A DNA stretch of 64,000 bases from Chitinimonas koreensis. Its GTDB lineage: Bacteria; Pseudomonadota; Gammaproteobacteria; Burkholderiales; Chitinimonadaceae. This document shows, piece by piece, positions 34,205-44,531 of this stretch. Within the stretch, counting starts at the first letter, position 1, and every line of letters starts with the position of its first letter. Below the pieces are notes generated by a model. It ran no database searches. It saw only the letters and a program-made list of their open reading frames with translations, and was not told the DNA's origin. Both the position numbers and the translations under genes were made by a program. The stretch is from NCBI RefSeq assembly GCF_014353015.1, contig NZ_CP060704.1:4675001-4739000 (forward strand). Reading direction: 5' to 3'.

Positions 34205-36838
34205 TTGAACCAGCGGCCCCAGTCGTCGTCCGGCATCTTCGACCGCTTCGCCGCGTTGATGCTGCTGCTGTTGCTGGCCCTCTTGTGCGGCCTGGCCTGG
34301 CTGATGCTGCGCACCGCCGACCAGCAGAACCTGGCCGCCATCCGCGCCGAGGAGACGCTGGTGCGCGCGCTGCTCGACCAGTCGCGCCGCCAGCTGCCGC
34401 CCACGCTGTACGACTACGCGCAGTGGGACGACATGTACCGGCGCGTCGGCCTGCCGGCCAAGGCCGATCTCGCCTGGTTCGACGAGAGCACCACCGAGAC
34501 CATCCACAGCAAGCTCAAGATCGACCTGATGCTGCTGGTCGACGTCGACGGCCGGGTCGACCGGCTGATGTACAAGGGCAAGCTGCTCGACCCGGCCGGC
34601 TTCGACCTGGCGCGCCTGCCCGACTGGCGCGCGCTGATCGACGCGGTGCTGCGCCAGCCGCCGGCCGGCGAGGCGACCCTGCGCGACCTGGCCTGGAACG
34701 ACCATGCCTACTGGGTCGCCGCCCAGCGCATCGCGGCCCAGTCGCCGGGCCCGCAGGACGGCCGCCGCGCGCTGCTGTTCGCCCGCCGGGTCGATACCGC
34801 CCGCATGCTCGACCTGCTGGCTGCCCAGCGGCTGCCCGACCTTGCCCTGCACGATGCGCCGCGGCCCGAGGCCGCCTGCGTCGCCGCCACGCCGCTCACC
34901 GGCGTGCAGGCGCGCTACCTGTGCTGGACGCCGATCCGCAGCGGCAGCGCCTTCCTGCAGGCGCTGGCCTTGCCGGCGACGCTGCTGATCCTGCTGATGG
35001 TCGGGCTGTGCTATGCGCTGCTGCTCGACGGCCGCCAGCGCCACCGCGCGCTGCAGGCCAAGGCCGAACGGCAGGCCGGCCAGCGCGGCGCCACGGTCGC
35101 GCTGGTCGGCCACATCTATACCCACCGCCACGACGAGACCCAGGACGAAGCCGCCTTCTGGCGCGGCTTCGCCCGCCTGGTCGGCCAGACGCTGCGGGTC
35201 CGCCGGGTGCACCTGCTGCTGTATACCGACGATGCCGACGGCGTCCGCACGGTGGTCGATCTGGACGTCGCCGCCGACCGGCCGGCCGAGGGCAAAGCGC
35301 CGCGGCGGCCGGCCGACCAGCGCCAGGTGCTGGCCGAGCGCTACCTGCTCGTCACCGGCAGCCCGAACCCCGGCGCCTGCGCGGCCATCATGCGCGACGG
35401 CAAGCTGATCGGCGAACTGTCGGTCGAGCACGGCGGGACGGTCGAGTGGGCTTCGGAAGATGCCAACTTCCTGGTCACCGCCGCCGCGCTGGCCGCGCTG
35501 TCGCTGGAAAGCTCGACCCGGCGCGGGGTCGAGCACAGCCTGCACCGGCAGGTCTACTTCGATCCGCTGACCGGGCTCTCCAGCGCGCTGCGGCTGAGCC
35601 AGGAGCTCGACAGCCGGCGCACCGACTGGACCGGCGCGGTGGTGGTGGCGGTGGTGCGCATCGAGGGGCTGGAGGACATCAACCTGCTGTACGGCCGCGA
35701 GGCCGGCGACCGGCTGCTGGTGATCCTGGCCGGCCGGCTGACCGCCGCGCTCGGCGACGACGAGCTGGCGGCGCGCAGCGGCGGCAAGCGTTTCGACCTG
35801 CTGTTCCATGCCGGCGACGCCGAATCGGGCCGGCGCCGGCTGGCCGACCTGGAGGATCGGCTCGGCGCGCCGTGCCAGCTCGACAGCGGCGTCTACCGGC
35901 CGCAATGCCGCATCGGCGCGGTGTTCTGCAATGCCGGCGTGCTCAGCCTGGCGCGGCTGCAGGAAGCGAGCCTGGCGCTCGACTACGCCCAGCACAGCAA
36001 CCAGGACAAGGTGGTGTGGTACGACGCCCGCCTGCGCGCGCTGTCGGAGCGCCGGCTGGCGCTGGCCCAGGCGCTGCGCCAGGCGCTGAGCCAGGGCGGG
36101 CTGTCGCTGGTCTACCAGCCCTATGTCGACGCCCACAGCGGCCAGCCGGTCGGCGCCGAGGTGCTGCTGCGCTGGACCCACGCCGCCTTCGGCGCGGTCT
36201 CGCCGGCCGAATTCATCCCGATCGCCGAAGAAAGCGGGCTGATCGGCGAGCTCGGCGACTGGGTGGTCGACACCGCGCTGGCGCAGCTGCGGCGCTGGCG
36301 CGACGAATTGCCGGTGGTACTCAAGCTGGCCATCAACCTGTCGCCGCGCCAGCTGGCCGACCCGGCGCTGGCGCTGCGGCTGTTCACCGCGATGGCGCGC
36401 CACGACGTCGGCTGCAGCGGCATCGAGTTCGAGGTCACCGAGGGCCTGGCGCTCGAATCGTCGCCGGTCATCACCGCCAACCTGCAGGCACTGCAGGCGG
36501 CCGAGATCGACATCGCGATCGACGACTTCGGCACCGGCTATGCCACCTTCAGCTACCTGCGCCGCTACAAGGTCGAGAAGATCAAGCTGGACAAGCTGTT
36601 CATCGACGGCGTCAACGACGAGGCGGCGCAACTGCTGGTGCGCAGCATGATCACCATGGGCAAGGGCCTGGGCGCCGGCGTCACCGCCGAGGGCGTCGAG
36701 CACGAGGCGCAATGGCGGCTGCTGCGCGACATGGGCTGCGACTACATCCAGGGCTATTACTTCGGCCGGCCGATGGCGGCCGAGGCGTTCGAGAAATGGG
36801 TGGACGAGCGGATGCACGGCGACGGGATCGACATCTGA
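34205..36838 (+). CDS. Membrane c-di-GMP phosphodiesterase: CHASE4-GAF-like-degenerate GGDEF-EAL
   Basis: 877 residues from TTG 34205, which has a strong GGAGGA ribosome-binding site; ATG 34094 has none. Helix 1 (FAALMLLLLLALLCGLAWLM), a periplasmic CHASE4 sensor (DYAQWDDMYRR and WFDESTTETIHSKL, about 55-245), helix 2 (ALALPATLLILLMVGLCYAL), a GAF-like region (about 290-430), then GGDEF and EAL. The GGDEF signature is replaced by SGGKRF, so cyclase activity is unlikely. The EAL domain looks active: EVLLRW, INLSPRQ, FEVTEG, IDDFGTGY, KIKLDKLFI, TAEGVE and QGYYFGRP are all present. It should hydrolyse c-di-GMP in response to a periplasmic signal. Confidence 0.9.
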   Translation: MNQRPQSSSGIFDRFAALMLLLLLALLCGLAWLMLRTADQQNLAAIRAEETLVRALLDQSRRQLPPTLYDYAQWDDMYRRVGLPAKADLAWFDESTTETIHSKLKIDLMLLVDVDGRVDRLMYKGKLLDPAGFDLARLPDWRALIDAVLRQPPAGEATLRDLAWNDHAYWVAAQRIAAQSPGPQDGRRALLFARRVDTARMLDLLAAQRLPDLALHDAPRPEAACVAATPLTGVQARYLCWTPIRSGSAFLQALALPATLLILLMVGLCYALLLDGRQRHRALQAKAERQAGQRGATVALVGHIYTHRHDETQDEAAFWRGFARLVGQTLRVRRVHLLLYTDDADGVRTVVDLDVAADRPAEGKAPRRPADQRQVLAERYLLVTGSPNPGACAAIMRDGKLIGELSVEHGGTVEWASEDANFLVTAAALAALSLESSTRRGVEHSLHRQVYFDPLTGLSSALRLSQELDSRRTDWTGAVVVAVVRIEGLEDINLLYGREAGDRLLVILAGRLTAALGDDELAARSGGKRFDLLFHAGDAESGRRRLADLEDRLGAPCQLDSGVYRPQCRIGAVFCNAGVLSLARLQEASLALDYAQHSNQDKVVWYDARLRALSERRLALAQALRQALSQGGLSLVYQPYVDAHSGQPVGAEVLLRWTHAAFGAVSPAEFIPIAEESGLIGELGDWVVDTALAQLRRWRDELPVVLKLAINLSPRQLADPALALRLFTAMARHDVGCSGIEFEVTEGLALESSPVITANLQALQAAEIDIAIDDFGTGYATFSYLRRYKVEKIKLDKLFIDGVNDEAAQLLVRSMITMGKGLGAGVTAEGVEHEAQWRLLRDMGCDYIQGYYFGRPMAAEAFEKWVDERMHGDGIDI

Positions 36839-36904
36839 GGCGGCGGCCGGCGTGCGCCGACGCGGTCTGGAGCGTCCGGCAGGCAGCGCAGCCGATGCGC
36901 AACG

Positions 36905-36970
36905 GTCGGTCGGACTTCGGTCCGACAGCGGCCTCGAACCCGATCGCTGTCGGACTGAAGTCCGACCTAC
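36905..36970. repeat. Inverted repeat, family B
   Basis: Arms GGTCGGACTTCGGTCCGACA (left) and TGTCGGACTGAAGTCCGACC (right) around a loop of about 14 bases, with GTAGG/CCTAC-type outer ends partly kept. Same design as the copy at 26468 but with TCGGACTTC in place of TCGGGCTTT. Confidence 0.8.
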
Positions 36971-37018
36971 ACCGGCCGCGGCGACGACACCGGCGATGCC
37001 GGGACCACGAGGCTCACC

Positions 37019-37087
37019 GTAGGAGCGGCTTCAGCCGCGAATGGCCGAGCGTCCACGGCCGCCATTCTCGGCCGAAGCCGCTCCTGC
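37019..37087. repeat. REP-like palindrome, family A
   Basis: Arms GTAGGAGCGGCTTCAGCCGC and GGCCGAAGCCGCTCCTGC (with one TCTCGG substitution in the right arm). In the 353-base gene-free gap between the EAL gene and glcB, next to a family B copy and a terminator. Confidence 0.75.
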
Positions 37088-37129
37088 ATCGCTCCTGCGC
37101 GTGTGCGCAGGCCCCGGCTGCGAATGCAG

Positions 37130-37158
37130 AACGGGCCTGTCCGCGGACAGGCCCGTTT
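37130..37158. terminator. Bidirectional terminator between the EAL gene and glcB
   Basis: Perfect 13-bp stem AACGGGCCTGTCC / GGACAGGCCCGTT with a two-base loop, and TTTCGTTTC on the plus side. It is 35 bases past the glcB stop (minus strand). Confidence 0.75.
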
Positions 37159-37191
37159 CGTTTCGGCCGAATATCCGGCAAGCGGAAAGGA

Positions 37192-39357
37192 TCAGCCGCG
37201 CCGCTGCGCCTTCACCGCCAGCCGCGCCTTGTGCAGCAGCGGCTCGGTATAGCCGTTGGGCTGCTTCGTGCCTTCGAACACCAGGTCGCAGGCCGCCTTG
37301 AAGGCGATGCCGTCGAAGCCGGGCGCCATCGGCCGGTAGTTCGGGTCGCCGGCGTTCTGCGCATCCACCACCGCCGCCATCCGTTCCAGCACCTCGCGCA
37401 CCTGCGCCGCGCTCACGATGCCGTGGCGCAGCCAGTTGGCCACGTGCTGGCTCGAGATGCGCAGCGTGGCGCGGTCTTCCATCAGGCCGACGTCGTGGAT
37501 GTCGGGCACCTTGGAGCAGCCGACGCCCTGATCGACCCAGCGCACCACGTAGCCGAGGATGCCCTGGCAGTTGTTCTCCAGCTCGGTGCGGATCTCGTCG
37601 GCGCTCCAGTCGGTCGTCGGCGCCAGCGGCAGGGTCAGGATGTCGTCGACCGAGGCGCGCGGCCGCGCCTTCAGCTCGTCCTGGCGTGCCGCCACGTCGA
37701 CCTGGTGATAGTGCAGCGCATGCAGCACCGCGCCGGTCGGCGACGGCACCCAGGCGCAGTTGGCGCCGGCGTTCGGGTGGCCGATCTTGGCCTTGAGCAT
37801 CTCGGCCATCAGGTCCGGCTTGGGCCACATGCCCTTGCCGATCTGGGCGCGGCCCTTGAGCCCGCACATGAGGCCGACGTCGACGTTGCTGTTCTCGTAG
37901 GCGCCGATCCAGGTCGTGCCCTTCATCGCCTCCTTACGCACCACCGGGCCGGCTTCCATCGAGGTGTGGATCTCGTCGCCGGTGCGGTCCATGAAGCCGG
38001 TGTTGATGAAGATGATGCGTTCGCGCGCGGCGCGGATGCATTCCTTCAGGTTGACCGAGGTGCGGCGCTCCTCGTCCATCACGCCGATCTTCAGCGTGTT
38101 GCGGGCCAGGCCCAGCGCCTCCTCGACGCGGCCGAACAGCTCGACCGCGAAGGCCACTTCGGCCGGGCCGTGCATCTTGGGCTTCACGATGTACATCGAG
38201 CCGGTGCGGCTGTTGCGCAGCGCGCCGCGGCCGTCGATGTCGTGCTTGGCGATCAGCGCGGTGACGGCGGCGTCCATGATGCCTTCGAACACCTCGTCGC
38301 CGTCGTGCAGGATGGCCGGGTTGGTCATCAGGTGGCCGACGTTGCGCAGCAGCATCAGCGAACGGCCGTGCAGGCGCAGCTCGCCGCCGTCGGCCGCGGT
38401 GAACGTGCGGTCGCCGTTCATGCGGCGGGTGAGCTGGCGGCCGCCCTTGTCGAAGGTGTCCTCCAGCGTGCCCAGCATCAGGCCCAGCCAGTTGCGGTAG
38501 ACCTCGACCTTGTCCTCGGCGTCGACCGCGGCGATCGAATCCTCGCAATCCTGGATGGTGGTGACAGCGGCCTCGAGGCACAGGTCCTTGACATGGGCCG
38601 CGTCGTCCTTGCCGATCGGATGGTCGGCGTCGATCTGGATCTCGACGTGCAGGCCATTGTGGCGCAGCAGCACGCCGGCCGGCGCGGCCGCGTCGCCGCG
38701 GTAGCCGACGAACAGCGCGGGCGTGGCGAGGCCGACGGTGCGGCCGTCCTCGAGCGTCACCGCCAGCCGGCCGTCCGCCACCGCGTAGCGGGTGGCGGCC
38801 TGGTGCGAACTGGTCTCCAGCGGGAAGGTGGCGTCGAGGAAATTGCGCGCGAAGGCGATCACGCGGGCGCCGCGCACCGGGTTGTAGCCCTTGCCCTTCT
38901 CGGCGCCGCCGTCCTCGGCGATCGCGTCGGTGCCGTACAGCGCGTCGTACAGCGAGCCCCAGCGCGCATTGGCGGCGTTGAGCGCGTAGCGCGCGTTCTT
39001 CACCGGCACCACCAGCTGCGGGCCGGCCAGCGTGGCGATCTCGGCGTCGACGTTCTCGGTGCTCACCTCGAAATCCGGCCCCTCGGCCTCGAGGTAGCCG
39101 ATCTCGACCAGGAAGGCCTTGTAGGCCACGGCGTCGAAGGCCGGGTTGGCGCGGTGCCAGTCGTCGATCTGCGCCTGCAGCGCGTCGCGGCGGGCCAGCA
39201 GCGCGCGGTTCTTCGGCGCCAGGTCGGCGACGATGCGCTCGAAGGCCGACCAGAAAGCCTCGGCCTCGACGCCGCTGCCCGGGATGGCTTCGGTATTGAC
39301 GAATTCGTACAGCGCCCGGTCGATGGCCAGGCTGCCGTGCTGGATGCGTTCGGTCAT
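37192..39357 (-). CDS. glcB: Malate synthase G
   Basis: 721 residues, the length of the monomeric G isoform. It condenses glyoxylate and acetyl-CoA to malate, the second step of the glyoxylate shunt. Seen: the opening SLAIDRALYEFVNTEAIPGS, TTIQDCEDSIAAVDAEDKVE (metal-binding region), NRTGSMYIVKP-like SRTGSMYIVKPKMHGPAEVA, INTGFMDRTGDEIHTSMEAG, and GAYENSNVDVGLMCGLKGRA. It lies downstream of isocitrate lyase (39707) on the same strand, 349 bases away with a repeat between, so it probably has its own promoter. Confidence 0.96.
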   Translation of the reverse strand: MTERIQHGSLAIDRALYEFVNTEAIPGSGVEAEAFWSAFERIVADLAPKNRALLARRDALQAQIDDWHRANPAFDAVAYKAFLVEIGYLEAEGPDFEVSTENVDAEIATLAGPQLVVPVKNARYALNAANARWGSLYDALYGTDAIAEDGGAEKGKGYNPVRGARVIAFARNFLDATFPLETSSHQAATRYAVADGRLAVTLEDGRTVGLATPALFVGYRGDAAAPAGVLLRHNGLHVEIQIDADHPIGKDDAAHVKDLCLEAAVTTIQDCEDSIAAVDAEDKVEVYRNWLGLMLGTLEDTFDKGGRQLTRRMNGDRTFTAADGGELRLHGRSLMLLRNVGHLMTNPAILHDGDEVFEGIMDAAVTALIAKHDIDGRGALRNSRTGSMYIVKPKMHGPAEVAFAVELFGRVEEALGLARNTLKIGVMDEERRTSVNLKECIRAARERIIFINTGFMDRTGDEIHTSMEAGPVVRKEAMKGTTWIGAYENSNVDVGLMCGLKGRAQIGKGMWPKPDLMAEMLKAKIGHPNAGANCAWVPSPTGAVLHALHYHQVDVAARQDELKARPRASVDDILTLPLAPTTDWSADEIRTELENNCQGILGYVVRWVDQGVGCSKVPDIHDVGLMEDRATLRISSQHVANWLRHGIVSAAQVREVLERMAAVVDAQNAGDPNYRPMAPGFDGIAFKAACDLVFEGTKQPNGYTEPLLHKARLAVKAQRRG

Positions 39358-39463
39358 GGAGCACCTCTATGTGGGAAGCGCAAAGTAGCCAAGGACACGA
39401 CTGATGACAAGGCGGACGCGACTACGCAGTCGGCCGGCTTCGGGGTCCACGGCACTACTCTTC

Positions 39464-39481
39464 GCATTGATTCTTTAATGC
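39464..39481. promoter_or_regulatory. Small inverted repeat upstream of glcB, possible operator
   Basis: GCATTGATTCTTTAATGC is a GCATT/AATGC inverted repeat with an 8-base AT-rich spacer, about 105 bases upstream of the glcB start. A second hairpin (CGCCGCC, nested ACTCAAAGAGT, GGCGGCG) lies at 39499-39526. A regulator site is only inferred. Confidence 0.25.
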
Positions 39482-39556
39482 AAACCCAGATGAACGAACG
39501 CCGCCCACTCAAAGAGTATGGCGGCGTCCATTCGCAACACTGAAGGCGTTTGGCGT

Positions 39557-39610
39557 CGCTGACGAGCGTCAGCGAGGCTCCCTCGCGGCGGCGAGGGCAG
39601 GGGGAGTCGG
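39557..39610. repeat. E element between aceA and glcB
   Basis: CGCTGACGAGCGTCAGCGAG leads into GCTCCCTCGCGGCGGCGAGG and GCAGGGGGAGT, the same core as the copy at 6377 in reverse orientation. The ACCCGGCCGGCTTTGCCGG stretch at 39649-39667 resembles the associated GC hairpin. The gap has no gene. Confidence 0.7.
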
Positions 39611-39706
39611 ATTGAATCAGGGACTGATCCTGCCACCCGCGACAGGCCAAACCCGGCCGGCTTTGCCGGTCGCACTCAGCCCATCACCCCACAACCAAAC
39701 CCCGGA

Positions 39707-41005
39707 TCAGTGAAATTGCTCTTCTTCGGTCGAACCGGTCAGCGCGGTCACCGAGGACGCACCGCCCTGGATCACGGTGGTGACGTCGTCGAAGTAGCCG
39801 GTGCCGACTTCCTGCTGGTGGCTGACGAAGGTGTAGCCACGCTCGCGGGCGGCGAACTCGGGCTCCTGCACGCGCTCCACGTAGGCCGACATGCCGCGCG
39901 CCACGTAGTCCTGGGCGAGGTCGAACATGTTGTACCACATGGAATGGATGCCGGCCAAAGTGATGAACTGATACTTGTAGCCCATCGCGCCGAGCTCGCG
40001 CTGGAACTTGGCGATGGTGGCGTCGTCGAGGTTCTTCTTCCAGTTGAACGACGGCGAGCAGTTGTAGGCCAGCAGCTTGCCCGGGTGCTTGGCGTGCACC
40101 GCCTCGGCGAACTTGCGGGCGAATTCCAGATCGGGCGTGCCGGTCTCGCACCACACCAGGTCGGCGTACTCGGCGTAGGCCACGGCGCGGCTGATCGCCT
40201 GCTCGATGCCCTTCTTGGTCTTGTAGAAGCCTTCGGCGGTGCGTTCGCCGGTCAGGAAGGGCTTGTCGTTGTCGTCGTAGTCGCTGGTCAGGAGATCGGC
40301 GGCTTCGGCGTCGGTACGCGCGATCACCAGGGTCGGCACGCCGTAGACGTCGGCGGCGAGACGGGCGGCGATCAGCTTCTGCACGGCTTCGGCGGTCGGC
40401 ACCAGCACCTTGCCGCCCATGTGGCCGCACTTCTTGACCGAGGCGAGCTGGTCTTCCCAGTGCACGCCGGCGGCGCCGGCGCGGATCATCGACTTCATCA
40501 GCTCGTAGGCGTTCAGCACGCCGCCGAAGCCGGCTTCGGCATCGGCCACGATCGGCGCGTAGTAGTCGACGAAGCCCTTGTCGCCCCGCTCCACGCCCTT
40601 GCTGTGCTGGATCTCGTCGGCGCGGGCGAAGGCGTTGTTGATGCGCTCGACCACCTTGGGCACCGAGTCGACCGGGTACAGCGACTGGTCGGGGTACATG
40701 GCCGAGTATTCGTTGTTGTCGGCGGCGACCTGCCAGCCCGACAGGTAGATGGCCTTCACGCCGGCCTTGACCTGCTGCATCGCCTGGCCGCCGGTCAGGG
40801 CGCCGAGGCAGTTGATGTAGGGTTCGTTGTTGACCAGGTTCCACAGCTTCTCGGCGCCGCGGCGGGCCAGGCTATGCTCGTTCTGGACGGAGCCGCGCAG
40901 GCGCTCGACGTCGGCAGCGGTATAGCCGCGCTTGATGCCCTTCCAGCGCGGGTTGGTGTCCCAGTCCTTTTGAATGGCGGCGATGCGTTCTTCGCGAGTC
41001 GACAT
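39707..41005 (-). CDS. aceA: Isocitrate lyase
   Basis: 432 residues; cleaves isocitrate to glyoxylate and succinate, the first glyoxylate-shunt step. The catalytic loop KKCGHMGGK (nucleophilic Cys) is near residue 190, and SGWQVAADNNEYSAMYPDQS, ARTDAEAADLLTSDYDDNDK, CSPSFNWKK and QFITLAGIHSMWYNMFDLAQ are all family blocks. Together with glcB it allows growth on acetate, fatty acids or other C2 sources. A TATAAT box on the minus strand (41197-41202) implies a 5' leader of about 185 nt. Confidence 0.97.
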   Translation of the reverse strand: MSTREERIAAIQKDWDTNPRWKGIKRGYTAADVERLRGSVQNEHSLARRGAEKLWNLVNNEPYINCLGALTGGQAMQQVKAGVKAIYLSGWQVAADNNEYSAMYPDQSLYPVDSVPKVVERINNAFARADEIQHSKGVERGDKGFVDYYAPIVADAEAGFGGVLNAYELMKSMIRAGAAGVHWEDQLASVKKCGHMGGKVLVPTAEAVQKLIAARLAADVYGVPTLVIARTDAEAADLLTSDYDDNDKPFLTGERTAEGFYKTKKGIEQAISRAVAYAEYADLVWCETGTPDLEFARKFAEAVHAKHPGKLLAYNCSPSFNWKKNLDDATIAKFQRELGAMGYKYQFITLAGIHSMWYNMFDLAQDYVARGMSAYVERVQEPEFAARERGYTFVSHQQEVGTGYFDDVTTVIQGGASSVTALTGSTEEEQFH

Positions 41006-41196
41006 ATCTTCTACCTCGTTGGGCGGCGTGCCCCGGGCGGCCCCGGCGGCGCGCGAATCAAATGGGGAGTAGCTCGGAGGGGCCCGCGGGTGTTGCTGCG
41101 AGCCTGCGCCCCGGCTGGATGCTGCTTGGGGCGATATGGACCCGGGTCTGGCGGAGGGTGGGAGCCAGCTAGGGTGTTCCTGTAGTGATGTAGTCG

Positions 41197-41226
41197 ATTA
41201 TAAGCAGTTTCAGTTGCGATGCAGCA
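41197..41226 (-). promoter_or_regulatory. Candidate aceA promoter (TATAAT -10)
   Basis: Minus-strand TTATAATCG at 41202-41197 in a markedly AT-rich stretch (41185-41265) between the divergent aceA and grpE genes. A -35-like TTGCTG lies 19 bases further upstream, a loose fit. Confidence 0.4.
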
Positions 41227-41310
41227 AAAATTTCAAACGAGCGTATGATTTGTTGAATCCGCAACAACGGCGTGGCGGCGCGGCCACAGCACGGCGTGCG
41301 TCCCGGCCCT

Positions 41311-41338
41311 CTTGAAATCCGAATAACCATCCTCATCT
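41311..41338 (+). promoter_or_regulatory. Heat-shock (sigma-32) promoter of grpE
   Basis: CTTGAAA (41311-41317), a 13-base spacer, and CCTCATCT (41331-41338) match the sigma-32 consensus CTTGAAA-N13/14-CCCCATnT. It is 30 bases before the grpE start codon, with an AGGAGG ribosome-binding site at 41355. Confidence 0.75.
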
Positions 41339-41368
41339 TGGGGCTTATCGATTCAGGAGGCATGCGAC

Positions 41369-41926
41369 ATGCAACAGGAACCCCAGCAGGAAAACCAACA
41401 GGATCAAGCATTTGAGGTGGAACCGACGGCTGCGGCGGTCGAACACGAGGAAGCGGTGGCGGCCGAGAGCCTGGAAGCCCAGGTGCAGGCGCTCGAGGCC
41501 AAGGTGGCCGAGCTGCAGAGCGCGCTGCTGTATGGCAAGGCCGAGGCCGAAAATCTGCGCCGCCGTGCGCAGGACGACGTTGCCGCGGCGCACAAATACG
41601 CGGTCGGCAAGTTCGCCGGCGAGCTCCTGGTGGTCAAGGACTGCCTGGAGATGGCGCTGAAGGACAACTCGTCGATCGAGAACATCAAGATGGGCGTGGA
41701 GATGACGCTGCGCAACCTGGCCGGCGCCTTCGACAAGTTCCAGATCAAGGAAATCGACCCCAAGGCCGGCGACAAGCTCGACCCGAACAAGCACCAGGCG
41801 ATGAGCGCGGTCGAGGCCGAGCAGGAGCCCAACACGGTGGTCGACGTGATGCAGAAGGGCTACGCGATCGCCGAGCGCGTGCTGCGGCCGGCGATGGTGG
41901 TGGTGGCGAAGGCGCGTGAGGAGTGA
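41369..41926 (+). CDS. grpE: Nucleotide exchange factor GrpE
   Basis: 185 residues. Acidic, disordered N-terminus (MQQEPQQENQQDQAFEVE), a long dimerising helix (ALEAKVAELQSALLYGKAEA, then ENLRRRAQDDV), and the C-terminal beta domain with ITDGDKLDPN-like IDPKAGDKLDPNKHQAMSAV and VDVMQKGYAIAERVLRPAMV. It releases ADP from DnaK. The last codons (R-E-E-stop) are encoded by the first D-repeat unit, which also supplies the TGA. First gene of the grpE-dnaK-dnaJ cluster. Confidence 0.96.
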   Translation: MQQEPQQENQQDQAFEVEPTAAAVEHEEAVAAESLEAQVQALEAKVAELQSALLYGKAEAENLRRRAQDDVAAAHKYAVGKFAGELLVVKDCLEMALKDNSSIENIKMGVEMTLRNLAGAFDKFQIKEIDPKAGDKLDPNKHQAMSAVEAEQEPNTVVDVMQKGYAIAERVLRPAMVVVAKAREE

Positions 41927-42084
41927 GGTGTAAGGCGTGAGGGGCGCGGATGACCGCCGGCGCTAGATCGCCCGCAGGTGCCCGCGTCCAGAATCGCGCA
42001 ACGGCCGGACGCGGGTGACAAGGGAGTGAACTTGATGCTGCAGCGGCCTCGCGAACACCTCACACCTAACGCCCCACACCTCAC
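41916..42084. repeat. D-bounded cassette between grpE and dnaK
   Basis: Left D units GTGAGGAGTGAGGTGTAAGG (41916-41944) overlap the end of grpE. Right inverted D units CACCTCACACCTAACGCCCC (42055-42084) end nine bases before the dnaK heat-shock promoter. The enclosed 110 bases encode no protein but contain a 9-bp hairpin (CCCGCGTCC at 41981-41989, GGACGCGGG at 42007-42015). Confidence 0.75.
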
Positions 42085-42092
42085 GTAAAGCG

Positions 42093-42120
42093 CTTGAAAA
42101 GCGCGCCCCAACCCCACTTA
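42093..42120 (+). promoter_or_regulatory. Heat-shock (sigma-32) promoter of dnaK
   Basis: CTTGAAA (42093-42099), a 12-13-base spacer, and CCCCACTT (42112-42119) match the sigma-32 consensus. Located 70 bases before dnaK and immediately after the D-bounded cassette, it lets dnaK be induced independently of grpE. Confidence 0.75.
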
Positions 42121-42188
42121 AGCAGCAAGGTTATTCAGGATTCGCGCCGGCCCCGTCCGGCACCCAGACACTCAAGAGGATTGCAGAC

Positions 42189-44101
<1,913 letters not shown>

Positions 44102-44105
<4 letters not shown>

Positions 44106-44525
44106 GGGGTTAGGCGTGAGGAGTGAGGCGTGGTGAAGCGCAAGCATCACGAGCTGCGGGTGTGGCAAGCTGCCATGACGCTGGTTCGTGAGGTTTACGC
44201 GATCAGCGCCTCGTTTCCTCGCGAAGAGACCTTCTGCCTGACCTCCCAGATGCGGCGGGCCGCCATATCGGTGCCCAGCAACATCGCGGAGGGTGCAGCG
44301 CGCGCCACACAGAAAGAGTTTCTGCACTTTCTGCATGTGGCGCGTGGTTCATTGAGCGAGCTGGAAACGCATTACCTGATCGCGAAACAGCTCGGCTATT
44401 TCGCGTCTTTCAACGTCAACGCTTTCGAGGAGAGGCTGGAAGAAGTGTTCGGTCTGCTGGGGGCTTGATCCAGTCGCAACGGCTGGGATGAGCGCACACC
44501 TCACACCTCACACCTCACACCTCAC
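44102..44525. repeat. D-bounded cassette carrying an S23-type gene between dnaK and dnaJ
   Basis: Left D units GTGAGGGGTTAGGCGTGAGG (44102-44133) start at the last base of the final dnaK sense codon. Right inverted D units, four copies of CACACCT-type CACCTCACA (44495-44525), end seven bases before the dnaJ ATG. The cargo is one complete gene at 44130-44468. The arrangement is the same as in the grpE-dnaK gap and around the C palindromes, with a different interior. Confidence 0.75.
44130..44468 (+). CDS. Four-helix-bundle protein (S23/IVS-ORF family)
   Basis: 112 residues from GTG 44130; GTG 44133 is an equal alternative and both lie at the edge of the D repeat. Family blocks: ELRVWQAAMTLVREVYAISA, FPREETFCLTSQMRRAAISV, PSNIAEGAARATQKEFLHFL, and ARGSLSELETHYLIAKQLGY. 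These match proteins encoded by intervening sequences in 23S rRNA and stand-alone relatives, including the Avd accessory protein of diversity-generating retroelements. It forms a positively charged pentameric bundle thought to bind nucleic acid; function unknown. Its base composition is visibly less GC-rich than dnaK and dnaJ, suggesting acquisition. Confidence 0.88.
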   Translation: MVKRKHHELRVWQAAMTLVREVYAISASFPREETFCLTSQMRRAAISVPSNIAEGAARATQKEFLHFLHVARGSLSELETHYLIAKQLGYFASFNVNAFEERLEEVFGLLGA

Positions 44526-44531
44526 GGACAC

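Noticed and set aside
34285..39543. A 1752-codon open frame on the plus strand
   Set aside because: It runs out of frame through the EAL gene and antisense to glcB; its product is low-complexity Arg/Ala/Pro and then Val/His/Gln-rich, the usual shadow of high-GC genes.
39358..39706. Riboswitch upstream of glcB
   Set aside because: No glycine- or other riboswitch core could be recognised in the minus-strand leader; only a small inverted repeat, a hairpin and an E element are present.
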